The notes under the pieces were generated by a model. The model was not told the DNA's origin. It searched no databases and saw only the letters and a program-made list of their open reading frames with translations. Below, piece by piece: positions 1 through 6,612 of a DNA stretch of 12,858 nt. A program made the translations under genes and the position numbers. Source of the DNA: Pseudomonadota bacterium (GTDB lineage: Bacteria; Pseudomonadota; Alphaproteobacteria; Reyranellales; Reyranellaceae); contig JAEZHS010000326.1 in assembly GCA_023436825.1 (NCBI GenBank), forward strand, positions 1 to 12,858, written 5' to 3'. Position 1 is the stretch's first letter, and each line of letters starts with the position of its first letter.

Positions 1-51
1 TTTCCTGTTGCCTTAAAGGACCCTCGCTGCGCGCGGGATGACAGTTGTGAC
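1..51. other. 5' edge, non-coding, possible intergenic repeat remnant
   Basis: No gene is assigned here. The segment around 19-43 (CCCTCGCTGCGCGCGGGATG and following bases) resembles a GC-rich element that I recall seeing between genes in many proteobacterial genomes; this is memory-based and not verified. No clear promoter or ribosome-binding site is visible before the first gene. The frame of the first gene has no stop between base 1 and its proposed start, so a longer N-terminus running off the window edge cannot be excluded. Confidence 0.25.
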
Positions 52-933
52 GTGACGAGCAGCGTGTGTAACTTCGACGTGGTTTCACACATCTTGATCA
101 AGCAGGGCTCGGTTGTCGTCTGCGACGGCGACGATGGCGATGTGCCATGGTGGAGCTTCGCCAAGACCGTGATCGCCGCGGCCGCGCTGGCGCTGGTACG
201 AGATGGTCGGCTCATCTTGGACGAGCCGTTGACCGACCGGCCCTACACGCTGCGTCAGCTCCTGCAGCATCGCGCCGGTCTCACCGAATACGGACGCCTG
301 CCGGCCTATCACGAGGCCGTCGCGCGAAACGAGGATGCCTGGCCTGCCGACGAGATGCTGGCGCGGACCGCCGCCGACCGGTTGGTTTATGAACCGGGCG
401 AGGGCTGGGGTTATTCGAACATCGGCTACTACTTCGTCGGCCGGCTGATTGAGCAGGCGACCGACCGGCCCCTGGGCGATGCTCTCGATCGTCTGGTGAT
501 GAAGCCGCTCGGCGTTGCCGGTGTCCGCTTCGCCGCTGACCGTGCGGACTATTCGCGCGATTACGATCCGCGCTGGGTCTATCACGGATTGCTGGTCGGG
601 CCGCTGCAACAGGCCGCGTTGCTCCTGCAACGCCTGATGGCCGGTGATCTTTTGCCGCCACCCTTGTTATCGGCGATGTGCGACCGATATCTCGTGGGCG
701 GGCCGATCGCGGGCCGTCCCTGGAAAACACCCTCTTACGGACTTGGCCTCATGATCGGTGAGACGACCGGCGGCGATCTTATTGCCGGCCATACGGGTGG
801 CGGCCCCGGCAGCGCCGTCGCGGTGTATCATCGCCTCGATCGATCGACCGGCACAGCCGCCGCCTACAAGGCCGGCGGCGACGATGCGTCTGTCGAAGAC
901 GCCTGTGTGGCCCTGCTGAGGACTCGTCCGTGA
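52..933 (+). CDS. Serine hydrolase, beta-lactamase/transpeptidase-like fold (class C / esterase type)
   Basis: This is a 293-residue serine hydrolase of the Beta-lactamase family (PF00144). Three active-site motifs are visible in order: S35-F-A-K38 (SxxK nucleophile and base, in WWSFAKT), Y121-S122-N123 (YxN, in GWGYSNIGYY) and H247-T248-G249 (the KTG-like box, as HTG). The segment LRQLLQHRAGLTEYG near residues 67-81 is the usual HxSGL-like loop after the nucleophile. Family members include AmpC, DD-peptidases and esterases, so the substrate cannot be told. The protein is short for the family (often 350-400 residues) and has no signal peptide, which suggests a cytoplasmic esterase or peptidase rather than a resistance enzyme. 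The start is uncertain: GTG at 52 lacks a good ribosome-binding site, GTG at 79 is an in-frame alternative, and the frame is open to the window edge. The stop overlaps the start of the downstream cyclase gene. Confidence 0.8.
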   Translation: MTSSVCNFDVVSHILIKQGSVVVCDGDDGDVPWWSFAKTVIAAAALALVRDGRLILDEPLTDRPYTLRQLLQHRAGLTEYGRLPAYHEAVARNEDAWPADEMLARTAADRLVYEPGEGWGYSNIGYYFVGRLIEQATDRPLGDALDRLVMKPLGVAGVRFAADRADYSRDYDPRWVYHGLLVGPLQQAALLLQRLMAGDLLPPPLLSAMCDRYLVGGPIAGRPWKTPSYGLGLMIGETTGGDLIAGHTGGGPGSAVAVYHRLDRSTGTAAAYKAGGDDASVEDACVALLRTRP

Positions 934-2144
934 AATCCGCCGATATCGAGCGCATCGCCGATTGGATCGTCCGCCGCGGCCTCGAAGGCGCGACGGAGAC
1001 CGACCTGCTGATCAAGTTCTGCGAGAAGTGCAATGAGGCGGGGCTGCCCCTCGCGCGCGCCCTCGTGGTCATCGACACCCTGCATCCCGTGCACGAAGGA
1101 ACCGTCTTCCGCTGGCGCAACGACAACGTCGACGAGGACGCCGCCACCCAATACGGGCGCACCACCGAGGGCGAGGCCGCCGCCTCCTGGCAACGCAGCC
1201 CCTTCTTTCACCTGTTGCAGACCGGCGGCGAGGAACTGCGGCGGCGCATCGCCTTCGGCGATCCGATCGACTTCCCCAGCATCCAGGAGATGAAGGATCT
1301 CGGTCACACTGACAACATCATCTTCGTTCGCCGCTTCGCCGAGGGCGCCTCGATCGGCGAGATGGATTGCGTCTACTCGAGCTGGTCGACGCGCGACGCC
1401 GAGGGGTTCAGCGAGGCCAATGTCGCGGCCCTGCGGCGCCTCGCGCCGACACTCGGGCTCGCGATCAAGAGTGCGGCTCTGACCAAGGTCGCCGACACCT
1501 TGGTCGAGGTCTATCTCGGGCGCGATGCCGGCCAGCGCGTGCTCAAGGGGCGCATCCAGCGTGGCGTTGCCGACCGTATCGAGGCGGCGCTGTGGTTCTC
1601 CGACCTGCGCAGCTTCACCACCATCACCGACACCGCCAAGCCGACCGAGATCATCCCGCTGCTGAACGACTATGCCGAAGCCGTCATCACCTCGATCCAT
1701 GAGGCGGGCGGCGACGTGCTGAAGCTGATCGGCGACGGCACGCTGGCGCTGTTCCGCGGCGACGACCTGGCCGACGCCTGCAGTCGTGCACTGAAAGCCG
1801 AGGGGATCGCGCGCAACCGGGTGAAGGAGCTCAACGAGAAGCGGCGCGCCGAGGAACGGCCGATCACCTCGGTCTATGTCGGCCTGCATGTCGGCGAGGT
1901 CTTTTACGGCAATATCGGCAGCGTCGACCGCCTCGACTTCACGGTGGTGGGACCGGCGGTCAACGAGACCAGCCGCATCGCCTCGATGTGCCGGTCGGTC
2001 GACCGGCCGCTCCTGATCTCCTCGAACTTCGCCGATGCGCTGCCCGGCGCGGAGCGCACGCAATTGGTCTCCGTCGGCCGCTTCGCGCTGCGTGGCGTGG
2101 GGCACGCAAAGGAGCTCTTCACCCTCGATCCGGCGCTCATGTGA
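930..2144 (+). CDS. Class III adenylate/guanylate cyclase
   Basis: This 404-residue protein makes a cyclic nucleotide, most likely cAMP from ATP. The C-terminal half (about 215-400) is a Guanylate_cyc catalytic domain. The metal-binding aspartates are D225 (in FSDLRSFTT) and D269 (in KLIGDGTLALF); K265 is the purine-selecting lysine. The transition-state pair is N345 and R349 (in VNETSRI). The usual purine-contacting Asp is replaced by Thr (T338 in FTVVGPAVN), as in class IIIb, soluble-AC-like enzymes. The N-terminal 200 residues have no membrane segment. They contain the block LHPVHEGTVFRW near 51-62 that I associate with the N-terminal module of soluble rhizobial-type cyclases, perhaps sensory and GAF-like. 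The GTG start lies in a GTGA overlap with the preceding hydrolase stop, implying coupled translation. Start choice is supported because the conserved region begins within the first 15 residues. The specific signal is unknown. Confidence 0.9.
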   Translation: MKSADIERIADWIVRRGLEGATETDLLIKFCEKCNEAGLPLARALVVIDTLHPVHEGTVFRWRNDNVDEDAATQYGRTTEGEAAASWQRSPFFHLLQTGGEELRRRIAFGDPIDFPSIQEMKDLGHTDNIIFVRRFAEGASIGEMDCVYSSWSTRDAEGFSEANVAALRRLAPTLGLAIKSAALTKVADTLVEVYLGRDAGQRVLKGRIQRGVADRIEAALWFSDLRSFTTITDTAKPTEIIPLLNDYAEAVITSIHEAGGDVLKLIGDGTLALFRGDDLADACSRALKAEGIARNRVKELNEKRRAEERPITSVYVGLHVGEVFYGNIGSVDRLDFTVVGPAVNETSRIASMCRSVDRPLLISSNFADALPGAERTQLVSVGRFALRGVGHAKELFTLDPALM

Positions 2145-2319
2145 CCCGGTGGCGCCGGTCGGCGGGCAAGGATGAAAAAGTCTCAAAGCGCGATGCGGCA
2201 CGCTTGAAAGCGCCTTCCGCGGGGCGAATCGACTTGCGTCCGCTTGGCGGCACCGCCTACGATGACTGCCATAAACAAGCCGTTCCCAATGAGGCGGCAT
2301 GTCCTGGGAGGGACACCCT
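2145..2319 (+). promoter_or_regulatory. Intergenic region with probable promoter for the sugar ABC operon
   Basis: This 175-base gap precedes the binding-protein gene. A sigma-70-like pair is visible: TTGCGT at 2234-2239 and TACGAT at 2258-2263, with an 18-base spacer. Two short perfect dyads could be operator sites: CGCTT-GA-AAGCG at 2201-2212, just upstream of the -35, and GGCGG-CA-CCGCC at 2246-2257, inside the spacer. No regulator gene is present in the window. Such short dyads occur often by chance in GC-rich DNA, so the operator idea is weak. Confidence 0.35.
2306..2313 (+). promoter_or_regulatory. Ribosome-binding site deciding the start of the binding-protein gene
   Basis: GGGAGGGA lies 6 bases before the ATG at 2320. 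It favours this ATG over the in-frame ATG at 2299, which would place seven extra residues ahead of the twin-arginine signal. Confidence 0.75.
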
Positions 2320-3639
2320 ATGGCAAAGACCAAGCGTCGTAGCGTACTCAAGCTTGCCGGTGGCGCCGCTATGGGCGGCATGGCCGGTATCCTCGCGACC
2401 GGCCGTACGCCGGCCTACGCCCAGCAGAAGACCGTCCACTGGTTGAAGTGGGTCGATTTCGTTCCCGCCACCGATCAGATGTTCCGCCGGGAGCTGCTGC
2501 CGCAAGCCGAGAAAGAACTCGGCATGAAGATCAATCTCGAGACCGTCAACGGCAACGACCTGCAGCCGCGCATCACTGCCGGCATCCAGTCGGGCTCGGG
2601 TCCCGACGTCATCATGTCGTTCAACAGCTACACCCATCTCTATGCCAACAGCGTCGTCGACATGGGGGCGCTGGCCGAGGAAGTCGGCAAGCGCGAGGGC
2701 GGCATCTACAAGTACGCCCAGGCCATCTGTTCCAACGGCAAGGGCGTGTACATGGGCATGCCGTGGGCCGTGATCGGCGGCATGATCGCCTATCGCAAGT
2801 CATGGCTCGACGAGGTCGGCGCGACCAAGTTCCCCGACACCTGGGAAAGCTATCGCGATGTCGCCAAGAAGCTGAAGGCCAAGGGCCGTCCGTTCGGCCA
2901 GACACTCGGCCACACCTTCGGCGACGCGCCGGGCTTCACCTACCCGTACCTGTGGTCGTGGGGCGGCAAGGAGGTCGAGGCCGACGGCAAGACCGTCGTG
3001 CTCAACTCCAAGGAGACGATCGAATCGGTCAAGTTCATGACCGGCCTGTGGAAGGAGGGCATGGACGAGGGCGGCCTCGCCTGGGACGACACCAACAACA
3101 ACCGTGCCTTCCTGTCACAGACCATCTCGGCGACCCTGAACGGCGCCTCGATCTACATCGAGACCCTGCGCAAGCCCGATCAGTACAAGACCGAGAAGGG
3201 CGAGCCGATGAACAAGGACATCCTGCACGCGCCCCTGCCCAAGGGACCGGCGGGCCAGTTCGGCTTCCACCTGCTGCAGTCCAACATGGTCATGAAGTAT
3301 TCGAAGAACCAGGACGCGGCCAAGCAGTTCCTGACCTGGCTGCACCAGGAGGCCAACTACCGCAAGTTCTTCGAATCGCAGAAGGGCTTCGCCACGCCGT
3401 GCACGGCCAAGTGGGAGGAAGACAAGCTGTGGGACGTCGATCCCGTCATGACGCCCTACAAGGTCGCGGCCAAGCTCGGCCAGGCACCCGGCTTTGCCGG
3501 TCCGCCGGACGCCAAGGCCCAGGAAGGCCTGTCGAAGTACATCATCACCGACATGTACGCCAAGGCCGTGCAGGGCATGCCGGCCGAGGAGTCCGTGAAG
3601 TGGGCCGAGAGCGAGCTGAAGAAGATCTACGCGGCTTGA
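2320..3639 (+). CDS. CUT1-family ABC transporter periplasmic sugar-binding protein (SBP family 1, MalE/UgpB-like)
   Basis: A 439-residue extracytoplasmic solute-binding protein that should capture a sugar, polyol or sugar-phosphate and hand it to the two permeases downstream. The N-terminus is a Tat-type signal: K5-R6-R7-S-V-L-K11, then a Gly/Ala-rich hydrophobic stretch and a likely cleavage after A34 (AYA|QQK). There is no lipobox cysteine, so the mature protein should be soluble in the periplasm. The mature part shows family-1 features: GNDLQPRITAGIQSGSGPDV (about 78-97), MPWAVIGGMIAYRKSWLDEVG (148-168), FPDTWESY (171-178) and DDTNNNRAFLSQTISATLNG (256-275). The length is normal for the family. 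It is the first gene of a four-gene importer operon, 47 bases before the first permease. The substrate cannot be read from sequence. Tat export implies folding, or tight control of export, in the cytoplasm. Confidence 0.9.
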   Translation: MAKTKRRSVLKLAGGAAMGGMAGILATGRTPAYAQQKTVHWLKWVDFVPATDQMFRRELLPQAEKELGMKINLETVNGNDLQPRITAGIQSGSGPDVIMSFNSYTHLYANSVVDMGALAEEVGKREGGIYKYAQAICSNGKGVYMGMPWAVIGGMIAYRKSWLDEVGATKFPDTWESYRDVAKKLKAKGRPFGQTLGHTFGDAPGFTYPYLWSWGGKEVEADGKTVVLNSKETIESVKFMTGLWKEGMDEGGLAWDDTNNNRAFLSQTISATLNGASIYIETLRKPDQYKTEKGEPMNKDILHAPLPKGPAGQFGFHLLQSNMVMKYSKNQDAAKQFLTWLHQEANYRKFFESQKGFATPCTAKWEEDKLWDVDPVMTPYKVAAKLGQAPGFAGPPDAKAQEGLSKYIITDMYAKAVQGMPAEESVKWAESELKKIYAA

Positions 3640-3686
3640 TCGCGCCCTCGACAGCGTAACTCAACGTACCAACGAGTGAGTGAGCC

Positions 3687-4613
3687 ATGGCAGTGACCGC
3701 AGTCCCGGGCGTGGTGAACCGTCCAATCTCGCGACTGCGGCGCCTGGAGGACGAGCGCTGGCTGGCGCTCGCCCTTCTCGCGCCGACAGCCATCCTGCTC
3801 GGACTGTTCATCGCCTATCCGTTCTTCGAGGGCGTTCTCCTGGCGCTGACCAGCACGCGCGTCGGCATCGACGGCAAGTTCGTCGGGCTGAGCAACTTCG
3901 AGAAGATCTGGAACGACAGCATCTTCCGGACGTCGGTGTGGAACACCTTCTGGTACACGGGCGTCACCACGGTGTTCAAGCTGGGGCTCGGCCTGTGGCT
4001 GGCGATGCTGCTGAACCGGCATTTCAAAGGCAAGGCGCTGGTCCGCGCCTTCATCCTCCTGCCCTTCATCATTCCGACAGTGCTGTCGACCTTCGCCTGG
4101 AAGTGGATGTTCGATCCGACCTTCAGCGTCATCAACTGGACGCTGTTCCATCTCGGTTTCATCACCCAGCGCATCAACTGGCTGGGTGACCCCGACCTCG
4201 CCATGACCTCGATCATCATCGTCAACATCTGGCGCGGCGTGCCGTTCTTCGCCATCAGCCTGCTGGCCGGCCTGCAGACCATCAGTCCGGAGCTCAACGA
4301 GGCCGCCGCGATCGACGGCGCCCGGCCGTGGAACCGCTTCTGGTACGTCACCTGGCCGCTGCTGCTGCCGGTCACGATGGTGGTCATGCTGTTCTCGGTG
4401 ATCCAGACCTTCGCCGACTTCCAGCTGGTCTATGTCATGACCGGCGGCGGGCCGGCCAACGCCACGCAGCTCTTCGCCACCTACGCCTACCAGATAGGCA
4501 TCGGCACCGGGTTGCTGTCGGAGGGCGCGGCGATCTCGCTCGCCATGTTCCCCTTCCTGTTCCTGATCGTGGTCGTGCAGCTCCTGTACATCCGTCGCGT
4601 GGAGACTCGCTGA
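3687..4613 (+). CDS. CUT1 ABC transporter permease (MalF/UgpA-like)
   Basis: A 308-residue inner-membrane permease (BPD_transp_1), one half of the translocation channel for the solute bound by the preceding protein. About six membrane helices are apparent, beginning with one at about 26-53 (LALALLAPTAILLGLFIAYP). The cytoplasmic EAA loop that docks on the ATPase is at about 203-228: E205-A-A-A-I-D-G211, then the conserved WPLLLP. The MTGGGPANAT block (251-260) is typical of MalF/UgpA-type subunits. It begins 47 bases after the binding protein; the ribosome-binding site is only weakly purine-rich (GAGTGAGTGAG). It ends with a TGA directly abutted by the ATG of a nine-codon mini-ORF that leads into the second permease. 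Transport direction is import, judged from the presence of a binding protein. Confidence 0.92.
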   Translation: MAVTAVPGVVNRPISRLRRLEDERWLALALLAPTAILLGLFIAYPFFEGVLLALTSTRVGIDGKFVGLSNFEKIWNDSIFRTSVWNTFWYTGVTTVFKLGLGLWLAMLLNRHFKGKALVRAFILLPFIIPTVLSTFAWKWMFDPTFSVINWTLFHLGFITQRINWLGDPDLAMTSIIIVNIWRGVPFFAISLLAGLQTISPELNEAAAIDGARPWNRFWYVTWPLLLPVTMVVMLFSVIQTFADFQLVYVMTGGGPANATQLFATYAYQIGIGTGLLSEGAAISLAMFPFLFLIVVVQLLYIRRVETR

Positions 4614-4643
4614 ATGATCGGTCGTGCGGAGGCGCGCAAATGA
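4614..4643 (+). other. Nine-codon mini-ORF bridging the two permease genes
   Basis: Directly after the first permease's TGA (4611-4613) an ATG opens a tiny frame encoding M-I-G-R-A-E-A-R-K. Its TGA (4641-4643) forms an ATGA overlap with the start of the second permease at 4640. GGAG at 4601-4604 is well spaced to serve its ATG. The sequence shows the frame directly. Whether it is translated, and whether it couples the two permeases, is inference. It could equally be chance. Confidence 0.25.
4628..4632 (+). promoter_or_regulatory. Ribosome-binding site deciding the start of the second permease
   Basis: GGAGG lies 7 bases before the ATG at 4640. It supports this start over the much longer upstream extension of the frame, which runs antiphase through the first permease. 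Confidence 0.8.
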
Positions 4644-5491
4644 TTGAAGGTGCGGTCTGGCGGAAGTGGGTGTTCTACAACATCCCGCTGATCCTGTTCG
4701 TTTTCGTGCTGCTCTTCCCGTTCTACTGGATGATCATCACGTCGTTTCGGCCGGACGGCGAGCTCTACCGCCCGTGGAACGCCGTCAACTACAACCCGTT
4801 CTGGACCAGCAACCCGACGTTCGAGCACATCGAGTACCTGTTCGAGGAGACCAACTTCGGGCGCTGGATGCTGAACACCATGTTCATCGCGGTGGTCTCG
4901 ACGGTCATCTCGCTGTTCTGCGGTGTCCTCGCGGGCTATGCGCTCGCCCGGCTCAACTTCCCGTGGGCGGGCAGCCTGGGCACGATGATCTTCATCACCT
5001 ACCTGGTGCCGCAGACGCTGCTGTTCATCCCGCTCGCCCAGATCATCCGCAATTTCGAGCTGGGCGACACGCCATGGTCGCTGATCCTGACCTATCCGAC
5101 CTTCCTGATCCCGTTCTGCACCTGGCTGATGATGGGCTACTTCAAGGCCATCCCCAAGGAGCTCGAGGAGTGCGCGCGCATCGACGGCGCCTCGCGCTGG
5201 AAGGCGATGGTCTACATCATCATTCCCTGCGCAGTGCCCGGCATCCTGTCGGCCGGCATCATCGCCTTCACCCTGTCGTGGAACGAGTTCATCTACGCCC
5301 TGGTGTTCCTGTCGTCGCCCGACCAGAAGACCGTGCCGGTCGGCGTCACCTCCGAGCTGATCCGCGGCGACGTCTTCTTCTGGGGCCCGCTGATGGCGGG
5401 CGCGCTGCTCGGCTCGATCCCGGTGGCGATCGTCTATTCGTTCTTCGTCGAACACTACGTCTCGGGCCTCACCGGCTCGGTCAAGGGATAG
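4640..5491 (+). CDS. CUT1 ABC transporter permease (MalG/UgpE-like)
   Basis: A 283-residue inner-membrane permease (BPD_transp_1), partner of the preceding MalF-like subunit. The first helix is at about 11-33 and is followed by the typical MalG-type signature ITSFRPDGELY (33-43). The EAA loop is E176-E-C-A-R-I-D-G183, followed by the conserved proline-containing IIIPCAVPG; Cys replaces the first Ala of the EAA motif, a mild variation. SWNEFIYALVFL (213-224) is a hallmark of MalG/UgpE-like proteins. The C-terminus, FFVEHYVSGLTGSVKG, matches the family's usual GLTxGAVKG end. The gene has a strong ribosome-binding site and is only 4 bases upstream of the ATPase gene, so it is clearly in one operon. 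Length is normal. Confidence 0.92.
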   Translation: MIEGAVWRKWVFYNIPLILFVFVLLFPFYWMIITSFRPDGELYRPWNAVNYNPFWTSNPTFEHIEYLFEETNFGRWMLNTMFIAVVSTVISLFCGVLAGYALARLNFPWAGSLGTMIFITYLVPQTLLFIPLAQIIRNFELGDTPWSLILTYPTFLIPFCTWLMMGYFKAIPKELEECARIDGASRWKAMVYIIIPCAVPGILSAGIIAFTLSWNEFIYALVFLSSPDQKTVPVGVTSELIRGDVFFWGPLMAGALLGSIPVAIVYSFFVEHYVSGLTGSVKG

Positions 5492-5495
5492 GGTC

Positions 5496-6584
5496 ATGGC
5501 CGAGGTAATCGTCCGCAAGCTCAACAAGATGTTCGATACCAACCACGTGGTGAAGGACGTCGACCTGCACATCCGCGACAAGGAGTTCGTCGTCTTTGTC
5601 GGTCCCTCGGGCTGCGGCAAGACCACGACGCTGCGCATGATCGCCGGCCTCGAGGCCGTCACATCGGGCGACATCCTCATCGGCGACACCGTTGTCAACC
5701 AGGTGCCGCCGATGGATCGCGACATCGCCATGGTGTTCCAGAACTACGCGCTCTATCCGCACATGAGCGTCGCCAGCAACATGGCGTTCGGGCTGAAGAT
5801 GCGGAAATTCGACAAGGCCGAGATCCAGAGCCGCATCAAGCGCGCCGCCGAGATCCTCGACATCGGCGAGCTGCTGCAACGCAAGCCGCGCCAGCTGTCG
5901 GGCGGCCAGCGCCAGCGCGTCGCGCTCGGCCGCGCCATCGTGCGCGATCCCAAGGTCTTCCTGTTCGACGAGCCGCTTTCCAACCTCGACGCCAAGCTGC
6001 GCGTGCAGATGCGCGTGGAGCTGAAGAAGCTGCACGAGCGGCTGGCCGTGACGTCGATCTACGTGACCCACGACCAGGTCGAGGCGATGACCCTGGGTGA
6101 CCGCGTGGTCGTCATGAAGGACGGCGTCGTCCAGCAGGTCGGCGAACCGCTCGAGCTCTACAACACCCCGGCCAACCGCTTCGTCGCGGGCTTCATCGGC
6201 TCGCCGGCGATGAACTTCGCCGAGGTCACGCTGAACGGCGGCAACGGCAAGCTGTGGGCCGAGGCGCCCGGCATCAAGCTCGGCGTGCCCGAGCCGATCG
6301 CGGCCCGCGTCAACGGCCACAGCGGCAAGGCGATCCTGGGAATCCGCCCGGAGGACCTGCACGTCGCGGGCCCGGCCGACCCGGCCGAGCTCTGCTTCGA
6401 GGTCGAAGTCGAGGTCGTCGAGCAACTCGGCTCGGAGATCCTTCTGGACACCCGCGCCGGCAACAGCACCTTCGTCGCCTCGGTCGATCCGATGCTGCGC
6501 ACCAAGGTGCACGAGCGGCTGAGGCTCGCCATCAACCCCAACCGCCTGCACCTGTTCGACGCACAGACGGAAGCGGCGATCTGA
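5496..6584 (+). CDS. CUT1 ABC transporter ATP-binding protein (MalK/UgpC-like)
   Basis: A 362-residue ATPase that powers the upstream sugar importer from the cytoplasmic face. All nucleotide-binding motifs are intact: Walker A G36-P-S-G-C-G-K42-T43, Q-loop Q82, signature L134-S-G-G-Q138, Walker B F155-L-F-D158-E159, D-loop S162-N-L-D165 and H-loop H192. Residues from about 235 to the end form the OB-fold/TOBE regulatory domain of the MalK/UgpC group, including LGIRPEDLHV. In known relatives this domain can mediate inducer exclusion or sensing of partner regulators, but nothing here shows which. One such ATPase often serves several CUT1 importers, so it may not be exclusive to this operon. AAGGGA at 5483-5488 supplies a ribosome-binding site inside the end of the preceding gene. 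It is the last gene of the operon and is followed by a hairpin. Confidence 0.93.
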   Translation: MAEVIVRKLNKMFDTNHVVKDVDLHIRDKEFVVFVGPSGCGKTTTLRMIAGLEAVTSGDILIGDTVVNQVPPMDRDIAMVFQNYALYPHMSVASNMAFGLKMRKFDKAEIQSRIKRAAEILDIGELLQRKPRQLSGGQRQRVALGRAIVRDPKVFLFDEPLSNLDAKLRVQMRVELKKLHERLAVTSIYVTHDQVEAMTLGDRVVVMKDGVVQQVGEPLELYNTPANRFVAGFIGSPAMNFAEVTLNGGNGKLWAEAPGIKLGVPEPIAARVNGHSGKAILGIRPEDLHVAGPADPAELCFEVEVEVVEQLGSEILLDTRAGNSTFVASVDPMLRTKVHERLRLAINPNRLHLFDAQTEAAI

Positions 6585-6602
6585 GCGGGCCTGGAGGCCC
6601 GC
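6585..6602. terminator. Hairpin between convergent operons, probable bidirectional terminator
   Basis: GCGGGCCT (6585-6592) and AGGCCCGC (6595-6602) are perfect inverted repeats starting one base after the ATPase stop codon. In RNA this would fold as at least seven G/C pairs with a TGGA loop. The gap between the two convergent genes is only 28 bases and this stem occupies most of it. No T-run follows on either strand, so it is not a classical intrinsic terminator; it may act with Rho or as a 3'-end stabiliser. Confidence 0.5.
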
Positions 6603-6612
6603 GGTCCACTGA

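Noticed and set aside
52..933. True beta-lactamase conferring antibiotic resistance
   Set aside because: The fold motifs fit, but there is no signal peptide and the context has no resistance genes; the PF00144 family includes many esterases and peptidases.
864..2381. 505-codon open frame antisense to the cyclase gene
   Set aside because: Long antisense frames are expected opposite GC-rich genes; its translation shows no family motifs, while the plus-strand cyclase has all catalytic residues.
2448..3659. 403-codon plus-strand frame overlapping the sugar-binding protein
   Set aside because: Arg/Gly/His-rich out-of-frame translation of the binding-protein gene, with no domain signature.
4328..4639. 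N-terminal extension of the second sugar permease up to 4328
   Set aside because: The extension is an out-of-frame translation of the first permease; GGAGG before 4640 and the MalG-like N-terminus fix the start.
4487..5731. 414-codon open frame antisense to the second permease and ATPase start
   Set aside because: Composition is Arg/Asp/Glu/Gln-rich as in antisense translations of membrane proteins, with no motif; it runs across two real genes.
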